From positions 1-64,000 of the forward strand of contig NC_085874.1 of assembly GCF_034702125.1 (NCBI RefSeq): a DNA stretch of 64,000 nt. The letters are read 5' to 3'. Positions within the stretch are counted from its first letter, which is position 1, and every line of letters begins with the position of its first letter. The stretch comes from Engraulis encrasicolus (Eukaryota; Chordata; Actinopteri; Clupeiformes; Engraulidae). Below the pieces are notes generated by a model. That model did no database searches and had not been told where the DNA came from. It saw only the letters and a list, made by a program, of their open reading frames with translations. Below, in pieces: positions 46,114-56,376 of the stretch. The position numbers and the translations under genes are program-made.

Positions 46114-47002
46114 GAGAAGATTCAAGATTTTTTTCAAGATTCAAGATTCAAGATTAGTTTATTACGTCTTATTATAGGTTTGAAGCCTATAAAGAGTAAA
46201 AATTGTTGTGTTTTTGTGTCCTCAAAAAGATTAAAAAATAAAAATAAAGGATTAAAAAATAAAAATAAAAATAAAAAAAATAAAAGAGAGAGAGGGGGGG
46301 GGGTGGAAAAAAGTGCAAAGAAAGTGCCTTGTTGTCTTCAGCATGAATTCAGTAATCTTACTGCTTGGTGGAAGAAGCTACTTTGGAGTCTGGTAGTATG
46401 AGATTTCAGGCTTCTGTACCGTTTCCCAGATGGTAACATAGTAAACAGTTCATGGTTGGGGTGACTAGGATCAGCCAAGATTTTTTTAGCCTTCCTGATG
46501 CTCCTTCCCTCAAATAGCTCCAGTATGGAGGGTAAGTCACAGCCGCATATGTTCTGAGCTGTACGCACAACCCTCTGAAGAGCTCTCCTGTTGGCTTGAG
46601 AGCAGTTCCCATGCCAAGCAATAATGGTCCCCGTCAGAATGCTCTCAATGGTGCCTCTGTAAAAAGACCTCAGGATCTTGGGTCTCATCCCAAATTTTCT
46701 CAATCGTCTGAGGTGGTACAGAGGTTGCTGGCTTTTTTTTAACAATGCGCTGTGTGTGACTGTCCCAGGTGAGGTCTTCTGAGATGGTAACGCCAAGGAA
46801 TTTAAAGTCTCTCACCCTCTCCACTGTCTCATTGTTGATGTTAATGGTTTCAAACTGGTGTTCTTTCCTCCTGAAGTCAACTATTAATTCTTTTGTCTTG
46901 GACACATTCAGAGACAAGTTGTTTCCTCTACACCACTCCATGAGGTTGTTTATTTCTTTCCTGTAGGCTGTTTCATCATTGTTTGTGATTAAACCGATAA
47001 GA
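46114..47002 (-). mobile_element. 5'-truncated LINE inserted in the minisatellite
   Basis: Minus-strand LINE. Its 3' end (low coordinates) carries short tandem ATTCAAGAT units, as non-LTR elements with repeat tails do, and poly-A-rich 3' UTR sequence at 46,230-46,290. The 5' end is lost at 47,002. Confidence 0.8.
46338..47000 (-). pseudogene. LINE reverse transcriptase C-terminal part, frameshifted
   Basis: Read from 47,000 downwards: LIGLITNNDETAYRKEI, NNLSLNVSKTKELIVDFRR, then FKFLGVTISEDLTWDSHT, the conserved region after the reverse transcriptase active site. The frame shifts in an A-run near 46,740. It continues as QPLYHLRRLRKFGM, SFYRGTIESILT, ALQRVVRTAQNI and SGKRYRSLKSHTTRLQSSFF to a stop at 46,338. 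This C-terminus is typical of L2/CR1-like fish LINEs (clade by memory). The catalytic YADD box and endonuclease are absent. Confidence 0.8.
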
Positions 47003-47591
47003 AGAAGGAAGGAAGACAGACAGGAGAAAAGGAAGGAAGAAAGACAGGAGAGAAGGAAGAAAGAGAAAGACAGGAGAAAAGGAAGGAAGACAGACAAGAG
47101 AAAAGGAAGGAAGAAAGACAGGAGAAAAGGAAGGAAGAAAGATGAGAGAAAAGGAAGGAAGAAAGACAGGAGAGAAGGAAGAAAGACAGGAGAAAGGGAA
47201 GGAAGAAAGACAGGAGAAAGGGAAGGAAGAAAGACAGGAGAAAAGGAAGGAGGAAAGAAAGGATAAACGGAAGGAAGACAGACAGGAGAAAAGGAAGGAA
47301 GACAGACAGGAGAAAAGGAAGGAAGACAGACAGGAGAAAAGGAAGGAAGAAAGATGGGAGAAAAGGAAGGAAGAAAGACAGGAGAGAAGGAAGAAAGTCA
47401 GGAGAAAGGGAAGGAAGACAGACAGGAGAAACGGAAGGAAGACAGACAGGAGAAAAGGAAGGAAGAAAGACAGGAGAAAAGGAAGGAAGACAGACAGGAG
47501 AAAAGGAAGGAAGACGGACAGGAGAAAAGGAAGGAAGAAAGACAGGATAGAAGGAAGTAAGACAGGATAAAAGGAAGTGAGAAAGAGAGGA
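47003..47591 (+). repeat. 24-bp minisatellite, block 4
   Basis: Same unit and orientation. The right edge is ragged (GATAGAAGGAAGTAAGACAG) and ends in GAGAGGA before the next insert. Confidence 0.94.
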
Positions 47592-48244
47592 CAGAGAGTG
47601 TTTATGGGTAGTACGAGAGAGGAATCTTGCGACTTTTTCCGGGTGGTACTGTCCACTAAGTGGCGCCATCCAGACAGCGCAGAGGAGTGCCAAGGAGCGC
47701 AGAGGCTGTTAAAATGAATGGGGTCCCATGGAGCTCAACCACGATGCTGCCATTGCTTTGGGAGAGAATTGGTATCAACGTTTAATTTTATTTTTCCAAA
47801 AGGCAGGATAGATTATCCTTTCAAACAGCACTTAGTTTGAATGTTTAAACTCGCTGGATCTTTGTAAAATACGTCTTTATTGTCAATATGACGTCACGAG
47901 TGGCTTCACACACTGCGTTTGGATTGGTCGGCCGGCTGCATCGCTGTGATCATGACGTCCGTAAAGCAATTTTGTTAGCAAGATGCTAGCGGAGCCTGAC
48001 TCATAAATGCCAAAGCTGTAGGAAATCAGAAGGACATAACTCCCAGGTTATTGTACATTTCATTGAAATCCACATTGGTTTCTCAGAACTTACAGTAATA
48101 TTGTCAAGTTTCAGCCGACAGCCAGCACAATTGTCAGTTATTAGCGACAGCCTTATGAGCTCTGCTGTCTCGACAGCGCTCCCTAGGTGAACTGCAGGCA
48201 CGGGTTGGAGGGCGAGATTCAACACTGTATGTAAACCCACTGTG
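47592..48244. mobile_element. Probable short hAT-like insert in the minisatellite
   Basis: Left end CAGAGAGTGTTTA and right end TAAACCCACTGTG are imperfect inverted repeats (10 of 13). The flanks GAGAGGA on both sides could be a target duplication, although such motifs also occur by chance in this array. A short minus-strand ORF (LITDNCAGCRLKLDNITV region) is not recognised. It also contains ATATGACGTCACG and an inverted CCAAT box. Confidence 0.45.
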
Positions 48245-49023
48245 GAGAGGAGAAAAGGAAGGGAGAAAGACAGGAGAAAAGGAAGGAAGACAGACAGGAG
48301 AAAAGGAAGGAAGAAAGATGGGAGAAAAGGAAGGAAGAAAGACAGGAGAAAAGGAAGGAAGACAAGAGAATAGGAAGGAAGACAGACAGACGAACCGGAA
48401 GGAAGAAAGACAGGAGAAAAGGAAGGAAGAAAGACAGGAGAGAAGGAAGAAAGTCAGGAGAAAGGGAAGGAAGAAAGACAGGAGAAACGGAAGGAAGACA
48501 GACAGGAGAAAAGGAAGGAAGACAGACAGGAGAAAAGGAAGGAAGAAAGACAGGAGAGAAGGAAGGAAGACAGACAGGAGAAAAGGAAGGAAGACAGACA
48601 GGAGAAAAGGAAGGAAGACAAGAGAATAGGAAGGAAGACAGACAGGAGAAACGGAAGGAAGAAAGACAGGAGAGAAGGAAGAAAGTCAGGTGAAAGGGAA
48701 GGAAGAAAGACAGGAGAAACGGAAGGAAGACAGACAGGAGAAAAGGAAGGAAGACAGACAGGAGAAAAGGAAGGAAGAAAGACAGGAGAAACGGAAGGAA
48801 GACAGACAGGAGAAAAGGAAGGAAGACAGACAGGAGAAAAGGAAGGAAGAAAGACAGGAGAAAAGGAAGGAAGAAAGACAGGAGAGAAGGAAGAAAGACA
48901 GGAGAAAGGGAAGGAAGAAAGACAGGAGAAAGGGAAGGAAGACAGACAGGAGAAAAGGAAGGGAGAAAGACAGGAGAAAAGGAAGGAAGACAGGAGAAAA
49001 GGAAGGAGGAAAGACAGGAGAAA
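48245..49023 (+). repeat. 24-bp minisatellite, block 5
   Basis: Same unit and orientation. Ends at ACAGGAGAAAATG before non-repetitive DNA. Confidence 0.95.
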
Positions 49024-49211
49024 ATGCCACCCCAGGCCACAATCGCAAGAGGGGGTCTGTGTCACCAAAATTTGAGGTCGGATAAGATGCATAGCCGAGG
49101 TTATGCGCGGTACATGGACACGCCTACATGGACACGCATACATCATCACAGAACGGTGCAGAATAAAATGTTCTGCGCCTCGGTTGTTGCTGGAAACGCA
49201 ACTGAAAAACG
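49024..49211. other. Short unassigned stretch
   Basis: Non-repetitive sequence between the minisatellite and the hAT fragment. No gene or TE ends identified. Confidence 0.4.
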
Positions 49212-49352
49212 GTCGGCTTGCTTGTACCAGTAGCCTACTTAAGCAATGAGAAACACTGAACACAAAGAAGTGAACTTTCTGTGGCGCTTGGTCAGATGAG
49301 TGCATTGGGGATAGGCTATGTTTGCTGTTTTATCGGAGCTGGGCGAGCGCAC

Positions 49353-49410
<58 letters not shown>

Positions 49411-50213
49411 TACATCACGTTGCCAGGATGATTTTACTTAGGCTATGTCCAAACAGCCAACAAAACTAAAATAACCAAATCCAAGTGTTTAATAATCACA
49501 TCAGCATGACTCACCTACACTGTCCCTTAGCCTACATTGATGGAGGTTGCAAAGATGACAGTAACTTTCCTGGTAATCCACTATTAAAACCTTTCGATGG
49601 ATAATGGTTGGCAGTATTCCTTGCTGTGTGTTCTTTTTTATGGGCGGTGACACTGTACTTGGCAGCGGTGATTGTCAATAAAAAAAATAAGCAGAGCTTT
49701 TGTTAAACTTTCGTGTGTGCTCCACATTCCCGCGGCACACTGCAGGGAACACTGACGCACCATTCTCTGCTGATCGAAGTCGGTGAAAGCGCATGCGGGC
49801 CTACCCGCGCTTTCAAATGGCAACGCTTGCTGTACGTTCCCGCGGCAACCTGGCTTCTTTGTGTCGCTGTCTGCTCAGCGAAACGATTAAATGATTAACC
49901 GTTTTGGATGGTTTGGTGAGACCTTACTCAACCTCGCCTAGGCTACTTCTTCCTTGCGATTTTCAGTGCTGCGCTGTTGCTTGGAACTCCAGATTTTGCA
50001 ACATTCACGCGCATGTCAAATATTAATACAGTATTGGTTAAGGAAATATTGGTTTAGGGAAACGCTTTATTACGTTATTACAGCGAGGATTGTGTTTAAG
50101 TTTTATATTGTCCACAGGTTTTGACTTGGATTTTTTTAAAAGTCCTTCATTCATTTATTTTTCAAAAAGTTACCCGAGACACGGCCCCCCTGGCCCTGCC
50201 GTTTCCGCGGTCC
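49212..50213 (+). mobile_element. Internal hAT fragment, inverted relative to 11,407
   Basis: Matches the reverse complement of about 11,773-12,720 of the hAT element in the first region (GGATAGGCTATGTTTGCTG and the AGTTACCCG...CCGCGG end, for example). It includes a longer GA microsatellite (49,355-49,407) where the other has CT. Both terminal repeats and the BED exon are missing. Confidence 0.75.
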
Positions 50214-50465
50214 TTGATGTGATCAGCCTACACAACATCAGGATGATGCGTACAAAAGATCATCTAACAGGAAAATGCACGGGACTAGTGGTGATGTGTC
50301 ACCTCAGTTGGGAATGCTTGGCTATAAAGTTTGCTATGCTAGCTAGCTAGCACGAAATCACTAACAATTTACAACTAAGCCTAAATAAAGGAGCCTTGGT
50401 AAGTCAACTATTTTTACTCATTCTACAGTTACTTTTTATGGATCTGTATAGTATGATCAGCTTAC
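50214..50465. other. Unassigned intergenic sequence
   Basis: No gene seen. Contains a CTAGCTAGCTAG palindrome near 50,340. Confidence 0.4.
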
Positions 50466-50730
50466 TGTATCATCAAAAAAGACAGGGGGGTTGCAGATTC
50501 TTGGAACAGAGTAGCCTTTGTGTCTGGTCAGATGCTTCAGCTCACATGAGAAAGCACTGCACTTAGCCTTAGACCAGCTAGCCTTCACCACTCCAATCGG
50601 CTTGTGAAATGTTGGATATGTGATCAGTACTTTATCAAAAGAAAATTCATTGAACAATGACAAGATCACTATATCAGAAACATGATGACAGTAATCATCA
50701 ATCTGCAAATTGTCTGCTCTGCCAAAGAAG
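50466..50730 (-). CDS. Possible coding exon, unrecognised
   Basis: 265 bases bounded by acceptor-like ttacttcag (before 50,730) and donor GTAAGC (after 50,466). They are open in one frame with a non-repetitive composition, including RADNLQIDDYCHHVSDIVIL, FDKVLITYPTFHKPIG and KGYSVPRICNPPVFFDDT. It follows the npy gene on the same strand. I do not recognise the family, and no partner exons were found nearby. It could also be a piece of an old transposon or pseudogene. Confidence 0.3.
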
Positions 50731-50767
50731 CTGAAGTAAGCTAAGCTAAGCTTGTCTGCCTGCCTGC

Positions 50768-50880
<113 letters not shown>

Positions 50881-51076
50881 TACTACTGGAGGAAATAAAC
50901 CAACTATGATTCATTCTCCAACGAGGGGAGATCACAATCAGAAGGAGGACGATGAGACAGTATTTCTGTGAGTTCACAGAGTTAGGGCACCTGCTGTCAT
51001 GATCCATTGTGCACGCCAGCAACTAAACCAAAACTCCATTGTTTTCGAGCCCACCCCCGTTATATTTCAGTACATA

Positions 51077-52691
51077 CAGTGGTGCTCATATGTTTACATA
51101 CCCCAGCAGAATAAACGCTTTCTCTGCGATTTCTCACAAAATATGAAGGATTACACAAAACCTTTTTTTTCACTCATGGCTAGTGACTGGCTTAAGATAT
51201 TTATTAGCAATATTCTGTGTTTACTCTTTCAAAAGCATGATCACAACCCAAACTACCCAAATGACCCTGTGCAAAAGTTTACATACCCTAGTTTCTGATG
51301 CTGAATATGGCCCTGTTTAACATCAGGGACCGCTCTAAATTGTTTGTGGTAGTTGTGGATAAGGCTCTTAATGTTCTCAGATGACAAAACAGCACATTCT
51401 TCCTGGCAGAATGGTTGTTTCCTATAATATCTTTGGGTGTCTTGCTGGAACCTCACATTTGAAGTTTCCCCTGAGTGGCTCAATGATGTTGAGATCAGGA
51501 GAGTGAGATGGTCGCTCAAAAACCTTCATTTTATTCTTTCTGAAGCCAATGATGGGTTGATTTGGCTTTCTGTGTCGAAATATTGTCATGTTGGCACCGT
51601 TGGAATTTCAATTCAGAAATGCAATATGAGGAGTTTGGTTGGAATCAAGCCAATGGGCAAGGGAATCATTGCATTGCAATGATCATTGCAAGGGAAATTG
51701 TTCAGGAGGCATAGGACAACCAAAAAATAACTTCAGGTGAAATATAGGACAACATGAAAAAATGTTGGCACTTGAGGAAAGATGGGCTGTTGGGGGTTGC
51801 CAGGAGAAAGCCATTAACACAAAAATGCAAACATGGTATTTTGCATATGATACACCAAATAGCACAGTGAGAAGCATCAAAATGCCTGTGACAAAGTCAT
51901 TTGGAAAAATGAGATCAATATGGAACTTTTTTAGGCCACTATTAACAGTACCATTTGGAGAACAGTCAATGGAGCCTATGATGAAAGTTACACCATACCC
52001 TTCTGTGAAACATGGTCATGGACCACTGATTTCATGGGGACATTTGAGTTACAAATGCATTATACTTTTGATCCATACTCGCAGAATGATGAATACATTG
52101 CCCTGTGAAAAATACTGGAGGAAACTTGACACACATCAGCCTTGAAACTGCACATGGTCCATTGTTTGGATATGCCAACATGACAATATTTCAACACAGA
52201 AAGCCAAATCAACCCGTCACTAGCTTCAGAAAGAATAAAATGAAGTTTTTGAGCGACCGTCTCACTCTCCTGATCTCAACATCATTGAGCCATTCAGGGG
52301 AAACCTCAAATGTGAGGTTCCAGCAAGACACCCAAAACTATTATAGGAAACAACCATTCTGCCAGGAAGAATGTGCTGTTCTGTCATCTGAGAACATTAA
52401 GAGCCTTATCCACAACTACCACAAACCATTTAGAGCGGTCCCTGATGTTAAACAGGGTCATATTCAGCATTAGCAACTAGGGTATGTAAACTTTTGAACA
52501 GGGTCATTTGGGTAGTTTGGGTTGTGATCATGCTTTTGAAAGAGTAAACACAGAATATTGCTGATAAATATCTTAAGCTAGTCACTAGCAATGAGTGAAA
52601 AAAAAGGTTTTGTGTAATCCTTCATATTTTGTGAGAAATCGCGAAGAAAGCGTTTATTCTGCTGGGGTATGTAAACATATGAGCACAACTG
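51077..52691 (+). mobile_element. Tc1/mariner element with long inverted arms
   Basis: Flanked by TA at 51,075-51,076 and 52,692-52,693. Ends are CAGTGGTGCTCATATGTTTA and its imperfect complement. Length 1,615 bp is normal for Tc1. The inverted repeat is far longer than a normal terminus: 51,077-51,600 mirrors 52,172-52,691 (~520 bp). The right arm, plus strand, carries a degenerate transposase C-terminus (LIHNYHK..RAV and, in another frame, a SPDLN-like motif of the DDE domain). The left arm carries the same coding segment on the minus strand. The middle (about 51,640-52,170) has only broken transposase-like pieces (KTWYFAYDTPNSTV). Confidence 0.82.
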
Positions 52692-52693
52692 TA

Positions 52694-53245
52694 TAAGGTT
52701 GAAAAGATCATACAAACGATCTTTTGTTCCGGCTACAGATGACAGAAGACTCTGTAATAGCATCTGATAGGTTTGGAGTTGTTAGGACGATGCCATTATG
52801 GGCAAAAACGTTTGCAGTTATAGTTCTACTTCAAATGGCGTTTTCTCAGCTTTTTGGCTAGAAAGCAGCATTTTGGCGAATTCCACTTAATTTCAAAAGA
52901 TGATTATGAAAGAACGGAAAGGGGTAGAGACACACCGTTTTTTTCTGATGACAAATGAGCGTCTAATCTGTGTTTTGGTAGGTATGGTGTTGACATGAAC
53001 ACAGAACTCAATTTTCCATGACCCTCCAAAAAACACCCAAAATGCTGAAAAATCTCTGGCACTCTGGGTTACTCTTTTATGAAAATGTCTGGCAGCCAAT
53101 GAGTTAATATTGTATGCATTAGTGGTAATAGATGTAACCCTAAAATAAAGTGTTACCTATCTTTCTTTCCTTCTTTCCTACCATCTTTCCTTCTATATTT
53201 CATTCCTTCTCTCGTTCCCTCTATCTTTCCTTCTTTCCTGTGTAG
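52694..53245. other. Unassigned, partly TE-like
   Basis: A segment up to 53,107 ends in GGCAGCCAATGAGTTAA, resembling a TTAA-flanked (piggyBac-type) terminus, but I could not find its partner end. A C/T-rich TTTCCTTC tract at 53,160-53,240 precedes the next exon-like ORF. Confidence 0.4.
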
Positions 53246-53559
53246 GAAGGAGGGGTGTAAGGGTGCTCAAGGCCCGGGCCACCACTTCTATCTCTGTCCC
53301 GACGCTGGAAGCCAGGTCAAGAAGGCCAATTCCCAGCCCAACAAGAGTTGTACAAAAAAAGGCCACCGAAGCCCAGGAAGAGTTCCTGACAAGTCTGCCC
53401 CCCGACCTTACTCAGAAATGTCGAAACGTGTTCTGCAACTCTCAACAAAACATTCAGTTCAGCCGTGCCAGTGAGGAGTCTGCTGGCATTAAAGAGTTCC
53501 CTGTCCTAATGATGATGCTGGAAGTCACCGCAAATGTTGGGCAAATTGATTTGAGATGA
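53246..53559 (+). CDS. Possible terminal exon, unrecognised
   Basis: A long pyrimidine tract ending tgtgtag at 53,245 looks like a splice acceptor. After two bases the frame is open for about 103 codons to TGA at 53,559. It includes LEARSRRPIPSPTRVV, EEFLTSLPPDLTQKCRNVF and EFPVLMMMLEVTANVG, with non-repetitive, protein-like composition. No family recognised and no upstream exon found. It could be a processed pseudogene fragment. Confidence 0.3.
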
Positions 53560-53846
53560 GAACATTTTGGCTATAATCTTTCTATGCTGTATTTTGAATT
53601 TATTTATTTTTAATGTTATTAATATAAATACTGTCCCTTTGTTAAAAATACATACTTCAAACTTCAAACTGTTGACAGCGATACCACTACTGTGATAGTC
53701 ATGAAAAACATGCGTATCAAACACAGCCAAAGTCTTTAGATGTGAAACATTTTAATTCTGCCCAGAAGGAAGAAACACATACAGTACAAGAACAAAATAA
53801 ACATCATCAATATGGACATACAGGAACTGTACACTACTATATTTGC

Positions 53847-53915
<69 letters not shown>

Positions 53916-53989
53916 CAGCTGAACCATCCTGACTTTGATGGAGCCGCAGATCCAGACACACAGACACAGATACTGTGCGCATAGAGAGG

Positions 53990-54023
<34 letters not shown>

Positions 54024-54140
54024 GAGAGAGAGTGTATGTGTGAGTGAGAGGAGGTGTGTGTGTGTGTGCTGCATGAGGGCCGCTGAGGTGAGTGTCCATC
54101 ATGATGACATCATCATAAGAGCTGCCCTCTGATAGGTTGA
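53560..54140. other. npy 3' flank / 3' UTR region
   Basis: Lies beyond the npy stop on the minus strand. Holds a TG microsatellite (53,849-53,914) and a GA tract (53,986-54,030). A minus-strand ATTAAA at about 53,751 is a possible but unproven poly(A) signal for npy. Confidence 0.4.
53919..53973 (+). pseudogene. Inverted fragment of stk31-like exon B
   Basis: Starts after ...tgtgacag with CTGAACCATCCTGACTTTG, identical to the start of the minus-strand exon at 58,337. It differs by one base in the first ~46 and then by a 6-bp insertion, and has no matching donor. It is preceded by a TG run as the real exon is, so the copy probably arose through the microsatellite. Confidence 0.65.
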
Positions 54141-54415
54141 TCACCAGGCGAGGTCCTCCAACCTGTGTGCGTGCGCACACACACACACAGCAATGAAAAT
54201 CAGACACACACAAAACATGCACACAAGGAGAAGAGGCGAAAATACCCACACACACCCACACCAGGACAAGAGGCAAAGACCACAAAAGCACAAATACCTG
54301 CACACTTTATCTCTCACCTGGTGTGTGAGGGGATGTTCTCTGTCTCTGAGCTCTCTCGCAACAGAAAGTCTGAGAAGAGCGTTTCTGGCAGTGCTCTCCT
54401 ACCATACCTAGAGGG

Positions 54416-54505
<90 letters not shown>

Positions 54506-54512
54506 ACAGACA

Positions 54513-54602
<90 letters not shown>

Positions 54603-55341
54603 TAAAGGACTATCTTCTGTCTGTGAAGTGCCGGTATGGCAGCAAATAACTTAATTTCACTATAGTAGCATCAACTCTCTCAGTTCAGTCCTGAAAGAAG
54701 CACAGAAAGACTCATGGATCATTTTTAGCGGGAAAATGGTTTCGCCTCGTTTCAAGACACATTTAAAAAAATGGTTAAAGCAAAATTACTAGTGTCAACA
54801 CTGTCAGGTGATTTCCAGAATCATTTTTAATGTATTTCTTTTAATATACTCTATTTTCTTCTATGTGTTTTGGATGAATGTGGCTATGAATATGTATATG
54901 TAGGTATGTATGTATGCGAGTATGTGTAAGGACGCCATCTTATGCCTTAGCCTGCTACCTCATAAGGGACCACAATGGAAATAAGTCTTATGACTTTTTT
55001 GTGCATGTCTATTTTATTCTTTGTATGGTTGCTGCTGCTATATAATGTTTTTACATCTAATAGACTAAATAAAATCAATCAATCAAAATATTATCATACT
55101 CTCACTCTCAAACATACTGTACACAAACACACACACCACCTTACCCACACACACCTCACCTCTGGCGCGTGATGAGGTTGATGTAGTGCCTCAGGGCAGA
55201 GTAGTACTTGGCAAGATCCTCCACGGGCGCATGCTCCCCGGGGTTGTCTGGTTTAAACGGGTATGCTTGCGCCCCCAGCGCCACCCAGAGCAGCCCCACG
55301 CTGAGCCACAAGACGACGCGCCAGGAGGAGGAACGATGCAT
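54141..55341 (-). CDS. npy: Neuropeptide Y precursor, three coding exons
   Basis: Secreted neuropeptide acting on Y-type G-protein-coupled receptors (appetite, stress). Coding exons on the minus strand: 55,341-55,160, 54,407-54,318 and 54,162-54,141. All junctions are GT/AG and the frame is kept, giving 97 residues, the usual NPY precursor length. Residues 1-26 are a signal peptide ([20 protein letters not shown]). Residues 27-62 are the 36-residue hormone, from [20 protein letters not shown] to a C-terminal LITRQRY. The first intron here splits the Arg35 codon, as in known NPY genes. Then GRR (amidation plus dibasic cleavage; GKR is usual) and a C-flanking peptide with [14 protein letters not shown], ending LEDLAW in a tiny last exon. 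KPDNPGE and the flanking peptide favour NPY over PYY. Phe3, His11, Val14 and Asp16 depart from the typical fish NPY, so this may be the more divergent npyb paralogue. An ATG start was chosen at 55,341. A GTG 12 bases upstream is in frame but not a normal start. Confidence 0.93.
54419..54600. repeat. (GA)n then (CA)n microsatellites in npy intron 2
   Basis: GA dinucleotides 54,419-54,502, short linker, then CA dinucleotides 54,513-54,600. They begin 11 bases from the exon 3 acceptor, so the acceptor's pyrimidine tract on the minus strand is part of the CT repeat. Confidence 0.97.
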
Positions 55342-55828
55342 CTTCACAGACACCTCACTTCACGACACGGCAGCGACAACCCACTGAATCCCCTTCAACC
55401 AGAACCAGACACAACGGCTCTGTGGCTCACTTGGAATGAAGCGTCAGCTACACATAGTGCGAACAAAGTAAATAATGAAATAAACAAACAAATTAAAAAA
55501 TTAGGTTTTAAAACATTTTTAGATTCCAAGTAAACAGCCTGGCTTTTCTACTTCTGACTTTAAGAGTCGTAGTAAACAGTGGTAGGCTATGAGATATGAA
55601 TATACGTATCTTGCTGTGTAAAAGAATACAGCCAGTGTTGAATGAAAAAAAGCTTTTACCAGCTCGATACACTCAGACACTCACGCACCTACTCTCTTCC
55701 TCCTGTGCTTTCTGTCTGTGTCCAAGACAGTCACATTTCCTCTGGCGGGCGGCATCCACTTATAGTGACACACTCTCTCTCTCTCTCTCTCTCACACACA
55801 CAAACACACACAGAGCGAGCGGCAATAC

Positions 55829-55882
55829 CTGAAGCGAGGGGGCGCGTGATTGTCTTATTTCATCCATCTATCAGCGTTTATA
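55829..55882 (-). promoter_or_regulatory. Candidate npy promoter and exon 1 donor
   Basis: Minus-strand TATAAA at 55,882-55,877. About 25-50 bases downstream lies a GC-rich stretch ending CTTCAG followed by GTATTG (donor after 55,829). A non-coding first exon upstream of the signal-peptide exon is normal for NPY, but the exon would be very short and the assignment is inferential. Confidence 0.3.
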
Positions 55883-56056
55883 AAAACTAATCATTAACCA
55901 CCACATTAATCATTGACCACCAAACAAGAGGACATCTATATACAGAAGTGTGTGTGTGTGCACATGCACTAATAGAACGTACGTCATTGCTATCCTACGT
56001 ATGGTACGTCACATTACAACACCACAGCCCTTTCAGGTCGTTTACACACGCGCGTG

Positions 56057-56155
<99 letters not shown>

Positions 56156-56344
56156 CTACTCCCTTACAAATATTGTATCATACCCACGCACATTATCACA
56201 CACACACACTGACACACACACACAAACCGACATCCCATCACACCCTCATCAAGAAGGTATTCACATAAGCTTCACATTGCTGACCCTTAACTGACACACA
56301 CACATACAAACACATCTGAAGGTGGATTGCATTTAACTAACATT

Positions 56345-56376
<32 letters not shown>

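Noticed and set aside
54314..54595. Minus-strand ORF starting in CA/GA repeats over npy exon 3
   Set aside because: The start lies in microsatellite sequence. Only the exon 3 part (54,318-54,407) is real coding sequence.
55342..55353. Upstream in-frame start of npy at 55,353
   Set aside because: That codon is GTG. The ATG at 55,341 gives a standard 26-residue signal peptide.
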